A stretch of DNA of 64,000 nucleotides from Micromonospora echinofusca (lineage in GTDB: Bacteria; Actinomycetota; Actinomycetes; Mycobacteriales; Micromonosporaceae). The stretch covers positions 1-64,000 of the forward strand of contig NZ_WVUH01000002.1 in assembly GCF_017614955.1 (NCBI RefSeq). Direction: 5' to 3'. Under the pieces are notes generated by a model that had not been told where the DNA came from, searched no databases, and saw nothing but the letters and a program-made list of their open reading frames with translations. Below, piece after piece: positions 17,853 through 27,292 of the stretch (position 1 is the stretch's first letter; each line of letters opens with the position of its first letter). Both the position numbers and the translations under genes were made by a program.

Positions 17853-19331
17853 TCAGTCGACCAGGCCCTCGGCGCGGGCCCAGCGCAGCAGCTCGGCCTC
17901 CGCCTCGTCCCGGTCCAGCGGGCCACGCTCCAGGCGTACGTCCTTGAGGTGCTTCCAGGCCCGGCCGACGATCGGACCGGGCGGTACGCCGAGCAGTTCC
18001 ATGATGGCGTTGCCGTCCAGGTCCGGACGGACCCGGGCCAGGTCCTCCTCGGCGGCGATCCGGGCGATCCGCTGCTCCAGCGCGTCGTAGTCGGCGGCGA
18101 GGGCGGCGGCCTTGCGCCGGTTGCGGGTGGTGCAGTCCGAGCGGGTCAGTTTGTGCAGCCGGGGCAGCAGGTCACCGGCGTCGGTGACGTAGCGCCGGAC
18201 CGCCGAGTCGGTCCACTCGCCCCGGCCGTACCCGTAGAACCGCAGGTGCAACCCGACCAGCCCGACCACCTGCGCGGTGACGTCCTTCGGGTAGCGCATC
18301 GCCTTCATCCGCTGTTTGGTCAGCCGGGCACCGACCACCTCGTGGTGGTGGAAGCTGACCCGGCCGTCCGGGCCGACCGCCTTCGTCGCCGGTTTGCCCA
18401 CGTCGTGCATGAGTGCGGACATCCGGAGGACGAAGTCGGGGCCGTCCTCCTCCAGCGACACCGCGTTGCTGACCACGGTGAGGGTGTGTTCGTAGACGTC
18501 CTTGTGCTGGGCGTGCTCGTCGATCTCCAGCTTGAGCCCGGAGAGTTCGGGCAGGAACCGGTCGGCGAGCCCGGTGTCGACCAGCAGCCGCAGTCCGGTG
18601 ATCGGGTCTGCGCCGCAGAGCAGCTTGGTGAACTCGTCACGGATCCGTTCGGCGGTGATCCGGTCCAGATCGGTGGCCATCTTCTCCATGGCCTCCCGGA
18701 CGTCCGGGTGCACCGCGAACCGGAGCTGGGCGGCGAACCGGGCTGCGCGGAGCATCCGGAGCGGGTCGTCACCGAAGGACTCCCGGGGCGTGCCGGGGGT
18801 ACGGATCAACCGGGCGGCCAGGTCGGCGAGACCGCCGTACGGGTCGGTGAACCGGTGGTCGGGAAGGCTGACCGCCATCGCGTTGACGGTGAAGTCGCGG
18901 CGCTTCAGGTCGTCCGCCAGGTTGGTGCCGTACTCGACGACGGGGTTGCGGCTGACCTGGTCGTACGCCTCGGCACGGAAGGTGGTGATCTCCAGCCGGA
19001 GCCCGTCGCGCTGGGCCCCGATCGTGCCGAACTCCCGGCCGGTCTCCCAGATCGACTCGGCCCAGCCCTTGATGATCCGCAGGGTCTGGTCGGGGTGGGC
19101 GTCGGTGCAGAAGTCGAGGTCGTCGCCGAGGCGGCCGAGCAGGGCGTCGCGTACCGAACCGCCCACCAGGTGCAGTTCGTGGCCGGCGCGGGCGAACCGG
19201 CGGCCCAGTTCGTCGGCGACCGGTGAGACGCGGAGCAGTTCGGCGACGGCGTTGCGCTGCGCGGCGGTGAGTTCGCGGTGGCTCGACGACGGCGAACTGT
19301 CGGCGGCGCTGGGCGTGGAGGCTTCGGACAT
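17853..19331 (-). CDS. cca: CCA tRNA nucleotidyltransferase
   Basis: 492 residues. The head domain has GGSVRDALLG and DLDF with the metal-binding aspartates of the class II nucleotidyltransferase fold, and RRDFTVNAMAVSL. The RNA-binding part (about 170-270) contains DPLRMLRAARFAAQL. A C-terminal HD domain shows ALMHDVGKPAT. It adds CCA to tRNA 3' ends; this matters here because the two tRNA genes in the window do not encode CCA. A TAGTCT -10-like box lies about 10 nt upstream of the ATG, so the transcript may be almost leaderless. It is divergent from murJ. Confidence 0.96.
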   Translation of the reverse strand: MSEASTPSAADSSPSSSHRELTAAQRNAVAELLRVSPVADELGRRFARAGHELHLVGGSVRDALLGRLGDDLDFCTDAHPDQTLRIIKGWAESIWETGREFGTIGAQRDGLRLEITTFRAEAYDQVSRNPVVEYGTNLADDLKRRDFTVNAMAVSLPDHRFTDPYGGLADLAARLIRTPGTPRESFGDDPLRMLRAARFAAQLRFAVHPDVREAMEKMATDLDRITAERIRDEFTKLLCGADPITGLRLLVDTGLADRFLPELSGLKLEIDEHAQHKDVYEHTLTVVSNAVSLEEDGPDFVLRMSALMHDVGKPATKAVGPDGRVSFHHHEVVGARLTKQRMKAMRYPKDVTAQVVGLVGLHLRFYGYGRGEWTDSAVRRYVTDAGDLLPRLHKLTRSDCTTRNRRKAAALAADYDALEQRIARIAAEEDLARVRPDLDGNAIMELLGVPPGPIVGRAWKHLKDVRLERGPLDRDEAEAELLRWARAEGLVD

Positions 19332-19453
19332 GGGAACGCCAGACTATCTGGCCACCCCGGGACCCGGGCCGGCGGGCAGGTGGGCGGAGGTTGACTATGG
19401 TCTCCAGATGTGTGGGCCGGGATCCGGCCCGCAGGTACCCCTTGGGAGGCTCG

Positions 19454-21292
19454 ATGGGCGGCGGCCTGTACCGCAGCGCGAACGCCGCGCAGGGCGGCGG
19501 CGAACCGCCCCGGGACGGGGCGACCTACATCTCCGCCGGGCCACCGCACGCGCAGCCGCCCGCCGGGTCACGGCACGCGCAGCCGGAGGCCGGTGCCGGG
19601 TACCCGACGGACGGCGCCTTCATCGCGGCGGAGCCGCTCAACCAGCCGGCGATGGAGTCGACGGCGCCGCCGCAGGAGCAGGTCGCGGAGGGCAGTGCCG
19701 CCGCGAACAGCGCGGTGATGGCGATCGGCAGCCTGGTCAGCCGGGGTACGGGGTTCCTGCGTACGTTGATGCTCACCGCCGCCCTGGGTGGTCTGCTGGT
19801 CGGTGACGCGTACACCACCGCCCAGATCCTGCCGGGGATGGTCTACGAGTTCCTGCTCGGCGGGGTGCTGACCAGCGTGCTGATCCCGGTGCTGGTCCGC
19901 CGCCGCAAGACCGACCCGGACCGGGGCCAGGCGTACACCCAGCGGCTGCTGACCCTGGCGGTGCTCACCCTCGCCGCCGCCGCCCTGCTCGCGGTGGCCG
20001 CCGCCGTACCGCTGACCTGGCTGTACGCCAGTGACGACTCCAGCGCCGCGTACCAGGGCCTGGTCACCAAGCTCTCCTACCTGATGCTGCCGATGATCTT
20101 CTTCACCGGCCTCAGCGCGCTGGTCAGCGCGGTCCTCAACACCCGGGGGCACTTCGCCGCCCCGATGTGGGCGCCGATCCTGAACAACCTGGTGGTGATC
20201 GGCACCGCCGGGCTCTACATCGCGATCTTCGGCGCGGAGATCGTCCCGCCGGAGGAGATGACCACCGGCCGGATCCTGCTGATCGGTGGCGGCACGCTGC
20301 TCGGGGTGGCGATCCAGGCCGCCGGTCTGCTGCCGGCGCTGCGCAAGGTCGGGTTCCGGTGGCGGCTCCGCTTCGACTTCGGTCAGCTCGGCCTGGCCGA
20401 GCTGGCCCGGCTCGGCGGCTGGATGTTCTGCTACGTCGCGGTCAGCCAGCTCGGCCTGATCGTGCTGTTCAACCTGCTGAACCGGGCCGGGGAGGAGAGC
20501 GCCGCCGGCCCACTGATCTACAACAACGTCTTCCTGCTGCTGATGATGGCGCACGGCATCATCGCGGTGTCGATCATCACGGCGCTGATGCCCCGGATGA
20601 GCGCCGCAGCCGCCGACGGCCGGTACGCCGACGTCGCCGCCGACCTGTCCCGGGGTACCCGGATGGTCACGGCGGTGCTCGCCCCGATCGCGGTCTGCTA
20701 CGCGGTCCTCGCCGGCCCGCTCTCGGTGGCGCTGTTCAAGTACGGCGCGTTCACCCACGAGAACGCGATGTCCACCTCGCTGGTGCTGCTGGCCGCCGCG
20801 ATCGGTCTGGTGCCCTTCGCGATCAGCCAGCTCTTCACGTTCGCCTTCTACGCGCTACCGGACACCCGGACCCCGGCGCTGATCAACATTCCGGTGGTCG
20901 GGCTGCGGGTGCTGGTACAGATCGGTCTCTTCGCGGCCTTCTCCGCGACCTTCGCCGCCTCCGGCATGATGATCGGCAACGCGGTCTCGTACGTCGCCGC
21001 CGCTGTCCTCTCCGCCTGGCTGCTGCGCGGTCGGGTGGGCCGGATCGGCCTCGGCCAGATCATGGCGACCATGGGCAAGGTGCTCCTGGCGTCGTTCGGC
21101 GCCGCCCTGGTCGGCCTGCTGGTGGTGAACCTGCTCCCCGGTGACGCCACCCCGGGCCGGCTCGAGGCGTTCCTCCGGCTGATGGTTGGCGGGGCGACGA
21201 TCGGCGGCACCTATCTGGGGCTGGCGATGCTGCTCCGGATCAGGGAGATCACCGAGGTGGTCGGGATGGTCCGGCGCAAGCTCGGACGCTGA
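19454..21292 (+). CDS. murJ: Lipid II flippase MurJ
   Basis: 612 residues from the ATG at 19454, selected for the GGGAGG five nt upstream and because the longer form only adds unconserved sequence. The first 90 residues are disordered and probably cytoplasmic. About 14 membrane segments follow with MOP-superfamily MurJ patterns: SLVSRGTGFLRTLMLTAALG, YEFLLGGVLTSVLIPVLV, LNTRGHFAAPMWAPILNNLVVI and FAFYALPDTRTPALIN. It flips lipid II across the membrane for peptidoglycan synthesis. Unlike mycobacterial MviN, no pseudokinase is fused to its C-terminus; that domain is encoded by the next plus-strand gene. Confidence 0.96.
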   Translation: MGGGLYRSANAAQGGGEPPRDGATYISAGPPHAQPPAGSRHAQPEAGAGYPTDGAFIAAEPLNQPAMESTAPPQEQVAEGSAAANSAVMAIGSLVSRGTGFLRTLMLTAALGGLLVGDAYTTAQILPGMVYEFLLGGVLTSVLIPVLVRRRKTDPDRGQAYTQRLLTLAVLTLAAAALLAVAAAVPLTWLYASDDSSAAYQGLVTKLSYLMLPMIFFTGLSALVSAVLNTRGHFAAPMWAPILNNLVVIGTAGLYIAIFGAEIVPPEEMTTGRILLIGGGTLLGVAIQAAGLLPALRKVGFRWRLRFDFGQLGLAELARLGGWMFCYVAVSQLGLIVLFNLLNRAGEESAAGPLIYNNVFLLLMMAHGIIAVSIITALMPRMSAAAADGRYADVAADLSRGTRMVTAVLAPIAVCYAVLAGPLSVALFKYGAFTHENAMSTSLVLLAAAIGLVPFAISQLFTFAFYALPDTRTPALINIPVVGLRVLVQIGLFAAFSATFAASGMMIGNAVSYVAAAVLSAWLLRGRVGRIGLGQIMATMGKVLLASFGAALVGLLVVNLLPGDATPGRLEAFLRLMVGGATIGGTYLGLAMLLRIREITEVVGMVRRKLGR

Positions 21293-21917
21293 CCGGGACC
21301 GTCGGCCGGGCGGCCACTGACCGGGATCGTGGTCCGGTGGTAACCGCCGGCCGGTCGCGTCGTTTGTTCCTGACGGAAGCCCCCCTGCCGGCTGCGCCGG
21401 CCATCCGGAAGCCCGTGCCCGACATCTGCCCTGGAAGCGCACCCGGAGTTCCTCGGCCACACCGCCCGACCTGCGGCGATGACCATCGGCGACGACTCCG
21501 GCACCCTGGGGATCGACCTGTGGAAAACTCGTCGATTCCGCTGCTCGGCAGGGTTTCCACCTGTGGATAACCGGGTCGGTGACGCAGGCATGATCCGCCC
21601 GCCGGGGGGAAACCGCGCGCCGGAGACGAAACGACCGGCACCTGTCACCCCGGATCACACCGACCCGGGGGCGGGTCCTCCGACAGTTACTTGATTCCAA
21701 CCTCTAGATTGGCTAGCGCCCCGACCGGCGACACGGCTGACACCAGACGCATCCGGAGCGTGACGCACCTCTGGCAGCGGGTCCGGGTCAGGCAGCAAGA
21801 TGACATGTCGGGGATTCGTCCCACCCGGGTAAGGTCGCTCTCGACGGATCCAACGAGCGCTTACGCTGTGGGTCGGCATCCAGGGGCCGGTTCCTTCGAC
21901 GGCAGAGCGGGAAGCCA
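21293..21917. other. Long spacer between murJ and the pseudokinase gene with two DnaA-box-like sites
   Basis: No gene seen in 625 nt. TGTGGAAAA (21519-21527) and TGTGGATAA (21562-21570) match the DnaA-box pattern; the second is the strong form of the inverse TTATCCACA. A locally AT-richer stretch at about 21685-21715 may hold the promoter of the downstream gene. Two near-identical CTGACCGGGA repeats lie just after murJ. Confidence 0.5.
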
Positions 21918-23537
21918 ATGCACAGCAGCGCGGCTCCATCGATTGACACGATCACCGAGGGAGGACTGGTGACCCAGGTCGGCGAAGGTCAGCAGGCGGA
22001 AGAAAGCGCTCCGCCGGTCATGACCTTCGGTGCTCCCACGGTGGGTGAGATCCTCGCCGAACGGTACGAGCTGGCTGAGCACATCAACGACGACAGCGCC
22101 GGCCGCCAGGTCTGGCGGGGGGTCGACGTCGTACTCCGCCGTCCGGTGGCGGTGGTGCTGCGCTACCCGGGTGGCGACTCGGCCACCGAGATGTTGCAGG
22201 CAGCCGTCGCCGCCAGCCGGGTGATCCACCCGAACCTGGTCGGCGTCTACGACGCCATCGACGAGAGCGAGCGGGCCTACGTGGTCCGGGAGTGGATCGA
22301 CGGTCGGTCGCTGCGCGAGGTGGTGGCCGCAGAGGGCGCGCTCGACCCGGCCCGTGCCACGGCGGTCGGACACGCGGTGGCCGGGGCGCTCGCCGCCGTC
22401 CACGCCACCGGCATGGTGCACGGGAACGTGCACCCCGGGACCGTCATGATCAGCGACGAGGGCCGGGTGGTCCTCGCGGACGCCCGCTCGGACGGCGCGG
22501 ACACCCCCGAGACCGACATCCGGGCCGTCGGTGGCGTGCTCTACTTCGCGCTGACCGGGCACTGGCCACACGCCGAGGCCCCGATGCTGGGGGCGACCGC
22601 CGGGCAGGGACGGGCCGCCCTCTCCGACGCGGTCCGCGACGCCGGTGGGGCGATCGCCGCACCCCGGCAGGTCCGGGCGGGTGTGCCGGCCTACCTGGAC
22701 GACCTGACCATGGACCTGCTCGACGGTCAGCTCCCGCTGCCGTCGTCCGACGTGCTCGCCGCCGAGTTGGGCCGGCTCGACGTGCCGGCCGAGGAGCAGT
22801 ATCTCGACAACACCGGGCCGCTCCGGTTCGCCGCCGCCCCGGACGACGAAGGTTCCCCGCTGGTCCCGGCCGTCGGTGGCCGGAAGGTCGCCATCGGCAT
22901 CGCCGGGCTGCTCACCGTCGCGCTGGTCGGTCTGTTGATCGGGATCAGCGTGCTGCGCGGTGGTGACGACGACAAGCAGCAGGTTCCGGCCGCCCAGCCC
23001 GGTGTCACCTCGTCACCGACCGGGGCCGCCGCACCGCCCGCAGGCGCGGTGAAGAAGATCGAGATCGGCCCGGACCAGGTCCGGGTGATCGACCCGGACG
23101 GTAAGAAGCGGGACGAGTTCGGGGGTATCGAGAAGGTCGTCGACGGCAACACCGACGAGGGCTGGTACACCGACGGCTACACCCGGGCCAACTTCGGCAA
23201 CCTGAAACGCGGCATGGGGATCCTGATCGACCTCAAGGAGCCGAGGACGGTCAAGTCGGTCACGGTCGCGCTCAACACCTCCGGTGCCTCGGCGCAACTC
23301 CTGGCCGGCAGCATCAACCCGCCGGCCACGTCGGCCGGCGACAAACAGCTCTTCGCCGAGTTCAGCAAGAACCCGATCGGTGAGCCGTACGAGAAGGCCG
23401 GCACCACGATCGTCTTCGACGCCTTCCAGGTCGACCAGAAGTACCAGTACCTGCTGCTGTGGATCACCGAGCTGCCCGCCGTCGACTCGGGCAAGTACAA
23501 GATCGGGGTCCAGGAGATCACGGTCCAGGGGCAGTGA
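21918..23537 (+). CDS. Membrane-anchored pseudokinase with extracytoplasmic sugar-binding-like domain
   Basis: 539 residues from ATG 21918; a GTG at 21969 with GGGAGG is an alternative start that removes 17 residues. Residues 50-290 follow the Ser/Thr kinase fold but lack catalysis: the HRD motif reads HGN, DFG reads ADAR, and the ATP-binding Lys is missing from VAVVLRY. One membrane segment (IAGLLTVALVGLLIGISVL, about 330) leads to an outer domain with a jelly-roll-like pattern. This corresponds to the C-terminal half of mycobacterial MviN, where the pseudokinase is phosphorylated by PknB and recruits FhaA. Here it is a separate gene, suggesting the same regulatory role on MurJ. Confidence 0.85.
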   Translation: MHSSAAPSIDTITEGGLVTQVGEGQQAEESAPPVMTFGAPTVGEILAERYELAEHINDDSAGRQVWRGVDVVLRRPVAVVLRYPGGDSATEMLQAAVAASRVIHPNLVGVYDAIDESERAYVVREWIDGRSLREVVAAEGALDPARATAVGHAVAGALAAVHATGMVHGNVHPGTVMISDEGRVVLADARSDGADTPETDIRAVGGVLYFALTGHWPHAEAPMLGATAGQGRAALSDAVRDAGGAIAAPRQVRAGVPAYLDDLTMDLLDGQLPLPSSDVLAAELGRLDVPAEEQYLDNTGPLRFAAAPDDEGSPLVPAVGGRKVAIGIAGLLTVALVGLLIGISVLRGGDDDKQQVPAAQPGVTSSPTGAAAPPAGAVKKIEIGPDQVRVIDPDGKKRDEFGGIEKVVDGNTDEGWYTDGYTRANFGNLKRGMGILIDLKEPRTVKSVTVALNTSGASAQLLAGSINPPATSAGDKQLFAEFSKNPIGEPYEKAGTTIVFDAFQVDQKYQYLLLWITELPAVDSGKYKIGVQEITVQGQ

Positions 23538-23583
23538 ACGGACGTCGCCCGGGTACCGGCCGCCGCGCTGCGGGGGTCCGGCC

Positions 23584-24459
23584 GTGACCGGGCGTCGCGA
23601 GGATCTGGCAGTCAATCCGGCGGGTACCGCAGCAGCGGGCCCGCCGGAGCGGGTCGACGGTGCCGCCCCGGGTACCACCACCGGTGCGACTCCGGCGCCC
23701 GTCGGTCCCCCGGGCACTACGCGGACCGACGCCGAACTGCTGCACGCCCACGTTGCCGGTGACCGGGACGCCTTCGCGGAACTCTTCCACCGGCACCGGG
23801 ACCGGCTCTGGGCGGTGGCCGTCCGCACCATCTCCGACCGCGAGGACGCGGCCGACGCGCTCCAGGACGCCCTGCTCTCCGCACACCGGGGAGCCGCCCG
23901 CTTCCGGGGCGAGTCGGCGGTGACCACCTGGTTGCACCGGATCGTGGTGAACGCCTGCCTGGACCGGATCCGGCGTCGCCAGGCACACCCGACGGTACCG
24001 TTGCCGGACGGTCGACGCCCGGATGACCAGGGTCCGTGGACCGGAGGCACCGAGCCGGCGGCACCCGCGCCGGACCACGACACCGCCCTGGTCGTCCGAC
24101 AGGCCCTCGCCGAGTTGCCGGTGGAGCAGCGGGCCGCGCTGATCCTGGTGGACGTGCAGGGGTACCCGGTGGCCGACGCCGCCCGGATCCTCGACGTGGC
24201 CGAGGGCACGGTCAAGAGCCGGTGCGCCCGGGGTCGGGCCCGACTCGCCCTGCGGCTGGGGCACCTCCGGGGCCTGCCGGAGGGAACGGCCGGCACCGCC
24301 GGGTCAGCCGGCACCAGCGGGTCGGACGCGTCCGGCAGCCGGTCCGGGGTGCCGCAGGTCACCAGGGGGAACCGGCCCGGCTCGGACGGCGTCGGATCAG
24401 CGTCGGGGCAGCCCGGCGACGATCCGTACCGGCACGACACCACCGAGGAGCAACCGTGA
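23584..24459 (+). CDS. sigM: ECF RNA polymerase sigma factor SigM
   Basis: 291 residues from the GTG at 23584. Sigma region 2 is about residues 55-120 (DAFAELFHRHRDRLWAVAVRT, DAADALQDALLSAHRGAARFRGESAVTTWLHRI) and region 4 about 160-215 (LAELPVEQRAALILVDVQGYPVADAARIL, EGTVKSRCARGRARL). N- and C-terminal extensions are low complexity. Position between the MviN pseudokinase and thioredoxin genes matches mycobacterial sigM. The stop overlaps the next start by GTGA, so it is translationally coupled to its likely anti-sigma factor. Confidence 0.93.
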   Translation: MTGRREDLAVNPAGTAAAGPPERVDGAAPGTTTGATPAPVGPPGTTRTDAELLHAHVAGDRDAFAELFHRHRDRLWAVAVRTISDREDAADALQDALLSAHRGAARFRGESAVTTWLHRIVVNACLDRIRRRQAHPTVPLPDGRRPDDQGPWTGGTEPAAPAPDHDTALVVRQALAELPVEQRAALILVDVQGYPVADAARILDVAEGTVKSRCARGRARLALRLGHLRGLPEGTAGTAGSAGTSGSDASGSRSGVPQVTRGNRPGSDGVGSASGQPGDDPYRHDTTEEQP

Positions 24460-25463
24460 CCGCCGGCCCGTTCGGGGAGGTCGACTTCGACCTGCTCGCC
24501 GACTATGTCGGCGGGGCGCTGGACGGTACCCCCCAGGAGGCGGCCGTGGCCCGGCTGGTCCGCGACGACCCGGCCTGGGCGGCGGCGTACGACCTGCTGG
24601 CGCCGGCTGTGGGTGGGGTCCACGCCGATCTGGCCGGGCTGGGTGCGCAGGCCGAGCCGATGCCCGCCGAGGTGGTGGACCGGTTGACCGCCGTGCTCGC
24701 CACGGCCGGGCCCCCGACCTCCGAACGCAGGTCACCGGGCACCGGGGCACCCCGGCCGTCCCGGGTGCCGGCCCAGGCCACCGGCGGCCCGGCCCGCCCG
24801 GCGCAGGCCACCCCCGCCGGACGGCCCCGACGGCGCTGGTCCCGGCTGGTCGGGCCGGTCGCGGTGGTCACCGCGGTCCTCGGTCTGGGTGGCCTCGGGC
24901 TCGGTCAACTGCTCGGCGGCGACGTCGGCCTGACCACCGCCGACTCCTCGGTCGGTGGCGCCCGCGAACAGGACCCCGAGGCGGCGGGGGCACCCCGGCC
25001 CCATGCCGCCGGTGAGCCGCGCGCGATGCTCGCCCCGGCTGCCGCGCAGCCGCTGGCTTCCGGCACCGACTACACCCCGCAGAGTCTCACCGCGATCCGG
25101 CCCGGGACGGACGGGCCGGTGGCGGGTCCGGGTCCGTCCAAGGGGGCCGGCCCGTCCACCGGTGCTGGCCCGTCCGTGGCGAACAGCCCGGACTCCGTCG
25201 ACGGACGGACCAGGTATCCGGTCGGGCTGGCCCGGCTCGCCGGCCCGGCCGCCCTGGGTCGTTGCCTGGACGAGATCGCCGGGGAGCACGGGCAGGCGGC
25301 CGTCACGGTGACCTTCGTCGACTACGCCTCCTTCAACGGCGAGCCCGCCCTGGTGGTACAGCTCACCGACGGTCCCGGGGAACGCTGGGTCTGGGTGGCC
25401 GGGCCCGAGTGCGGGGTACCCGGATCCGGCGCCGACACCCGCTTCCGTAGCCGGGTAGGGTGA
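24456..25463 (+). CDS. Anti-sigma factor-like membrane protein (RsmA-type)
   Basis: 335 residues, GTG start overlapping the sigM stop. The N-terminal 75 residues (FDLLADYVGGALDGTPQEAAVARLVRDDPAWAAAYDLL) resemble an anti-sigma helical domain but lack the zinc HxxxCxxC motif. A Pro/Ala/Arg-rich linker, one membrane segment (VAVVTAVLGLGGLGLGQLLGG, about 138-160) and an outer domain with two cysteines (GRCLDEIAGEHG and GPECGVPG) follow. Coupling to sigM and topology indicate it holds SigM at the membrane; the binding itself is inferred. Confidence 0.82.
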   Translation: MTAGPFGEVDFDLLADYVGGALDGTPQEAAVARLVRDDPAWAAAYDLLAPAVGGVHADLAGLGAQAEPMPAEVVDRLTAVLATAGPPTSERRSPGTGAPRPSRVPAQATGGPARPAQATPAGRPRRRWSRLVGPVAVVTAVLGLGGLGLGQLLGGDVGLTTADSSVGGAREQDPEAAGAPRPHAAGEPRAMLAPAAAQPLASGTDYTPQSLTAIRPGTDGPVAGPGPSKGAGPSTGAGPSVANSPDSVDGRTRYPVGLARLAGPAALGRCLDEIAGEHGQAAVTVTFVDYASFNGEPALVVQLTDGPGERWVWVAGPECGVPGSGADTRFRSRVG

Positions 25464-25522
25464 TTCCACGGTCACCGGTTGTTTGGCCGTCCGCGTGACG
25501 TGACCCACCGGATGACCGACTC

Positions 25523-25550
25523 GGGAATCCCCGCTTCGTACCATGACGTT
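25523..25550 (+). promoter_or_regulatory. SigR/SigH-type promoter of trxB-trxA
   Basis: GGGAAT (25523-25528) and GTT (25548-25550), spaced by 19 nt, match the GGGAAT-N18/19-GTT consensus of the redox-stress ECF factors SigR (Streptomyces) and SigH (Mycobacterium). It lies 93 nt before the trxB start. Confidence 0.7.
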
Positions 25551-25642
25551 TTGCAGTTCAGTCGTCGGTGCCAACTGGTGCCGGCCTCGGACCGGCATCG
25601 GTGCGCGCGCCGGTGACGGAATTACACAATCGGGAGACGGCA

Positions 25643-26596
25643 GTGGACGAGGTCCGCAACCTGATCATCATCGGCTCCGGGCCGGCCGGTTACACGGCGG
25701 CGGTCTACGCCGCGCGCGCCAACCTCAAGCCCCTGGTCATCGAGGGTGTTCAGTCCGGCGGCGCGTTGATGACCACCACCGAGGTGGAGAACTTCCCCGG
25801 CTTCGCCGACGGCATCCTCGGACCGGAACTGATGGACGCCATGCGCAAGCAGGCGGAGCGGTTCGGTGCCGAGTTCATCACCGACGACGTGACCCGGGTC
25901 GAGCTGGTCGACACGGGGACCCCGGGCAGTGGTGCGGCCAGCACCGTCTGGGTGGGTGACACGGCGTACCGGGGTCGGGCGGTCATCCTCAGCACCGGTT
26001 CGGCGTGGCGTCCGCTGGGCGTCCCTGGTGAGCAGGAGTACCTCGGCCACGGCGTCTCGTCCTGCGCCACCTGTGACGGTTTCTTCTTCCGGAACCAGCA
26101 CATCGTGGTGGTCGGCGGCGGTGACTCGGCGATGGAGGAGGCCACCTTCCTGACCCGGTTCGCCGAGTCGGTGACCATCATCCACCGCCGCGACTCGTTC
26201 CGGGCCAGCAAGATCATGGCGGACCGGGCGCTGGGCAACGAGAAGATCAAGGTCGAGTGGAACACCGTGGTCGAGGAGATCCTCGGCGACGACGGCAAGG
26301 TGTCCGGCGTACGGGTGCGGAACGTGCACAGCGGCGAGTCGAAGGTGCTCGACGTGACCGGTGTCTTCGTGGCGATCGGCCACGACCCGCGCAGCGAACT
26401 CTTCCGGGACCAGGTCGAGCTGGACGACGAGGGCTACGTGAAGGTCCAGTCGCCGAGCACCCGCACCAGCGTGCCCGGCGTGTTCGCCGCCGGTGACGTC
26501 GTGGACCACACCTACCGTCAGGCGATCACCGCTGCGGGTACGGGCTGCGCCGCCGCCCTGGACGCCGAGCGGTTCATCGCCACCCTGGAAGTCTGA
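25643..26596 (+). CDS. trxB: Thioredoxin reductase
   Basis: 317 residues from the GTG at 25643, six nt after GGGAGA; the ATG-like frame to 25568 adds only leader. FAD-binding [16 protein letters not shown], the redox-active CATC with CATCDGFFF, the NADPH-binding [16 protein letters not shown] and the C-terminal [22 protein letters not shown] are all intact. It reduces thioredoxin with NADPH in the cytoplasm. It forms an operon with trxA (32-nt gap) behind a SigR/SigH-type promoter. Confidence 0.98.
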   Translation: MDEVRNLIIIGSGPAGYTAAVYAARANLKPLVIEGVQSGGALMTTTEVENFPGFADGILGPELMDAMRKQAERFGAEFITDDVTRVELVDTGTPGSGAASTVWVGDTAYRGRAVILSTGSAWRPLGVPGEQEYLGHGVSSCATCDGFFFRNQHIVVVGGGDSAMEEATFLTRFAESVTIIHRRDSFRASKIMADRALGNEKIKVEWNTVVEEILGDDGKVSGVRVRNVHSGESKVLDVTGVFVAIGHDPRSELFRDQVELDDEGYVKVQSPSTRTSVPGVFAAGDVVDHTYRQAITAAGTGCAAALDAERFIATLEV

Positions 26597-26628
26597 GAGT
26601 CCTGACCAACCCCCGAGGAGGGTTACCC

Positions 26629-26952
26629 GTGGGAGCAACAAAGGCGGTCACCGACGCGAACTTCGCCAGTGACGTCCTCAAGTCCGACAAGCCGGTACTG
26701 GTCGACTTCTGGGCGGAGTGGTGCGGTCCGTGCCGCAAGGTGGCCCCGCTGCTGGAGGAGATCGCCGGTGAGATGGGCGACCAGATCAGCATCGTGAAGC
26801 TCAACATCGACGAGAACCCGGAAACTGCCCGCGCGTACCGGGTGATGTCGGTGCCGACCCTCACCATCTTCAAGAACGGCGAGCCGGTGCAGTCGATCGC
26901 GGGCGCCAAGCCCAAGGGCGAGCTGGTCCGCCTGATCGAGGCCGCGCTCTGA
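26629..26952 (+). CDS. trxA: Thioredoxin
   Basis: 107 residues with the classical active site [13 protein letters not shown], the cis-proline SVPT and the C-terminal helix. GTG start preceded by CGAGGAGGG. It is reduced by the preceding TrxB and reduces protein disulfides in the cytoplasm. Length and motifs are standard. A perfect hairpin terminator follows. Confidence 0.98.
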   Translation: MGATKAVTDANFASDVLKSDKPVLVDFWAEWCGPCRKVAPLLEEIAGEMGDQISIVKLNIDENPETARAYRVMSVPTLTIFKNGEPVQSIAGAKPKGELVRLIEAAL

Positions 26953-26997
26953 CCCAGGCCCAACCCTGACCGGTTCCGGCTCCCCCCGGACCACCGA

Positions 26998-27028
26998 TGC
27001 GCCCGCAGTCTCCCCGACTGCGGGCGCA
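26998..27028 (+). terminator. Hairpin terminator after trxA
   Basis: Perfect 13-bp arms (26998-27010, 27016-27028) with a 5-nt loop, 45 nt after the trxA stop. Confidence 0.85.
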
Positions 27029-27292
27029 CTGCTTCGTGCGACGCGACCGCCGGGCAAGATGCTCCTGGCGATGCGAGGGCCGCCCCACCGCTCCTGGCGA
27101 CGTTACAGCCGGGCGCTTTCTGCGGTCGGGCCCCACGTCACCCCGCCAGCGCATACCGTGCTAACGGGGCCAGGGCCGGAATTACCCCGGTACGCTCCAG
27201 TACGTCACGCAGTGGGGATGACAGCTGGACCGGGTTCCGGCCGGGCGGCACGAGGCCCGGTCGGCCGGCTTTCCACGCAGAGGGGGTCCGCC

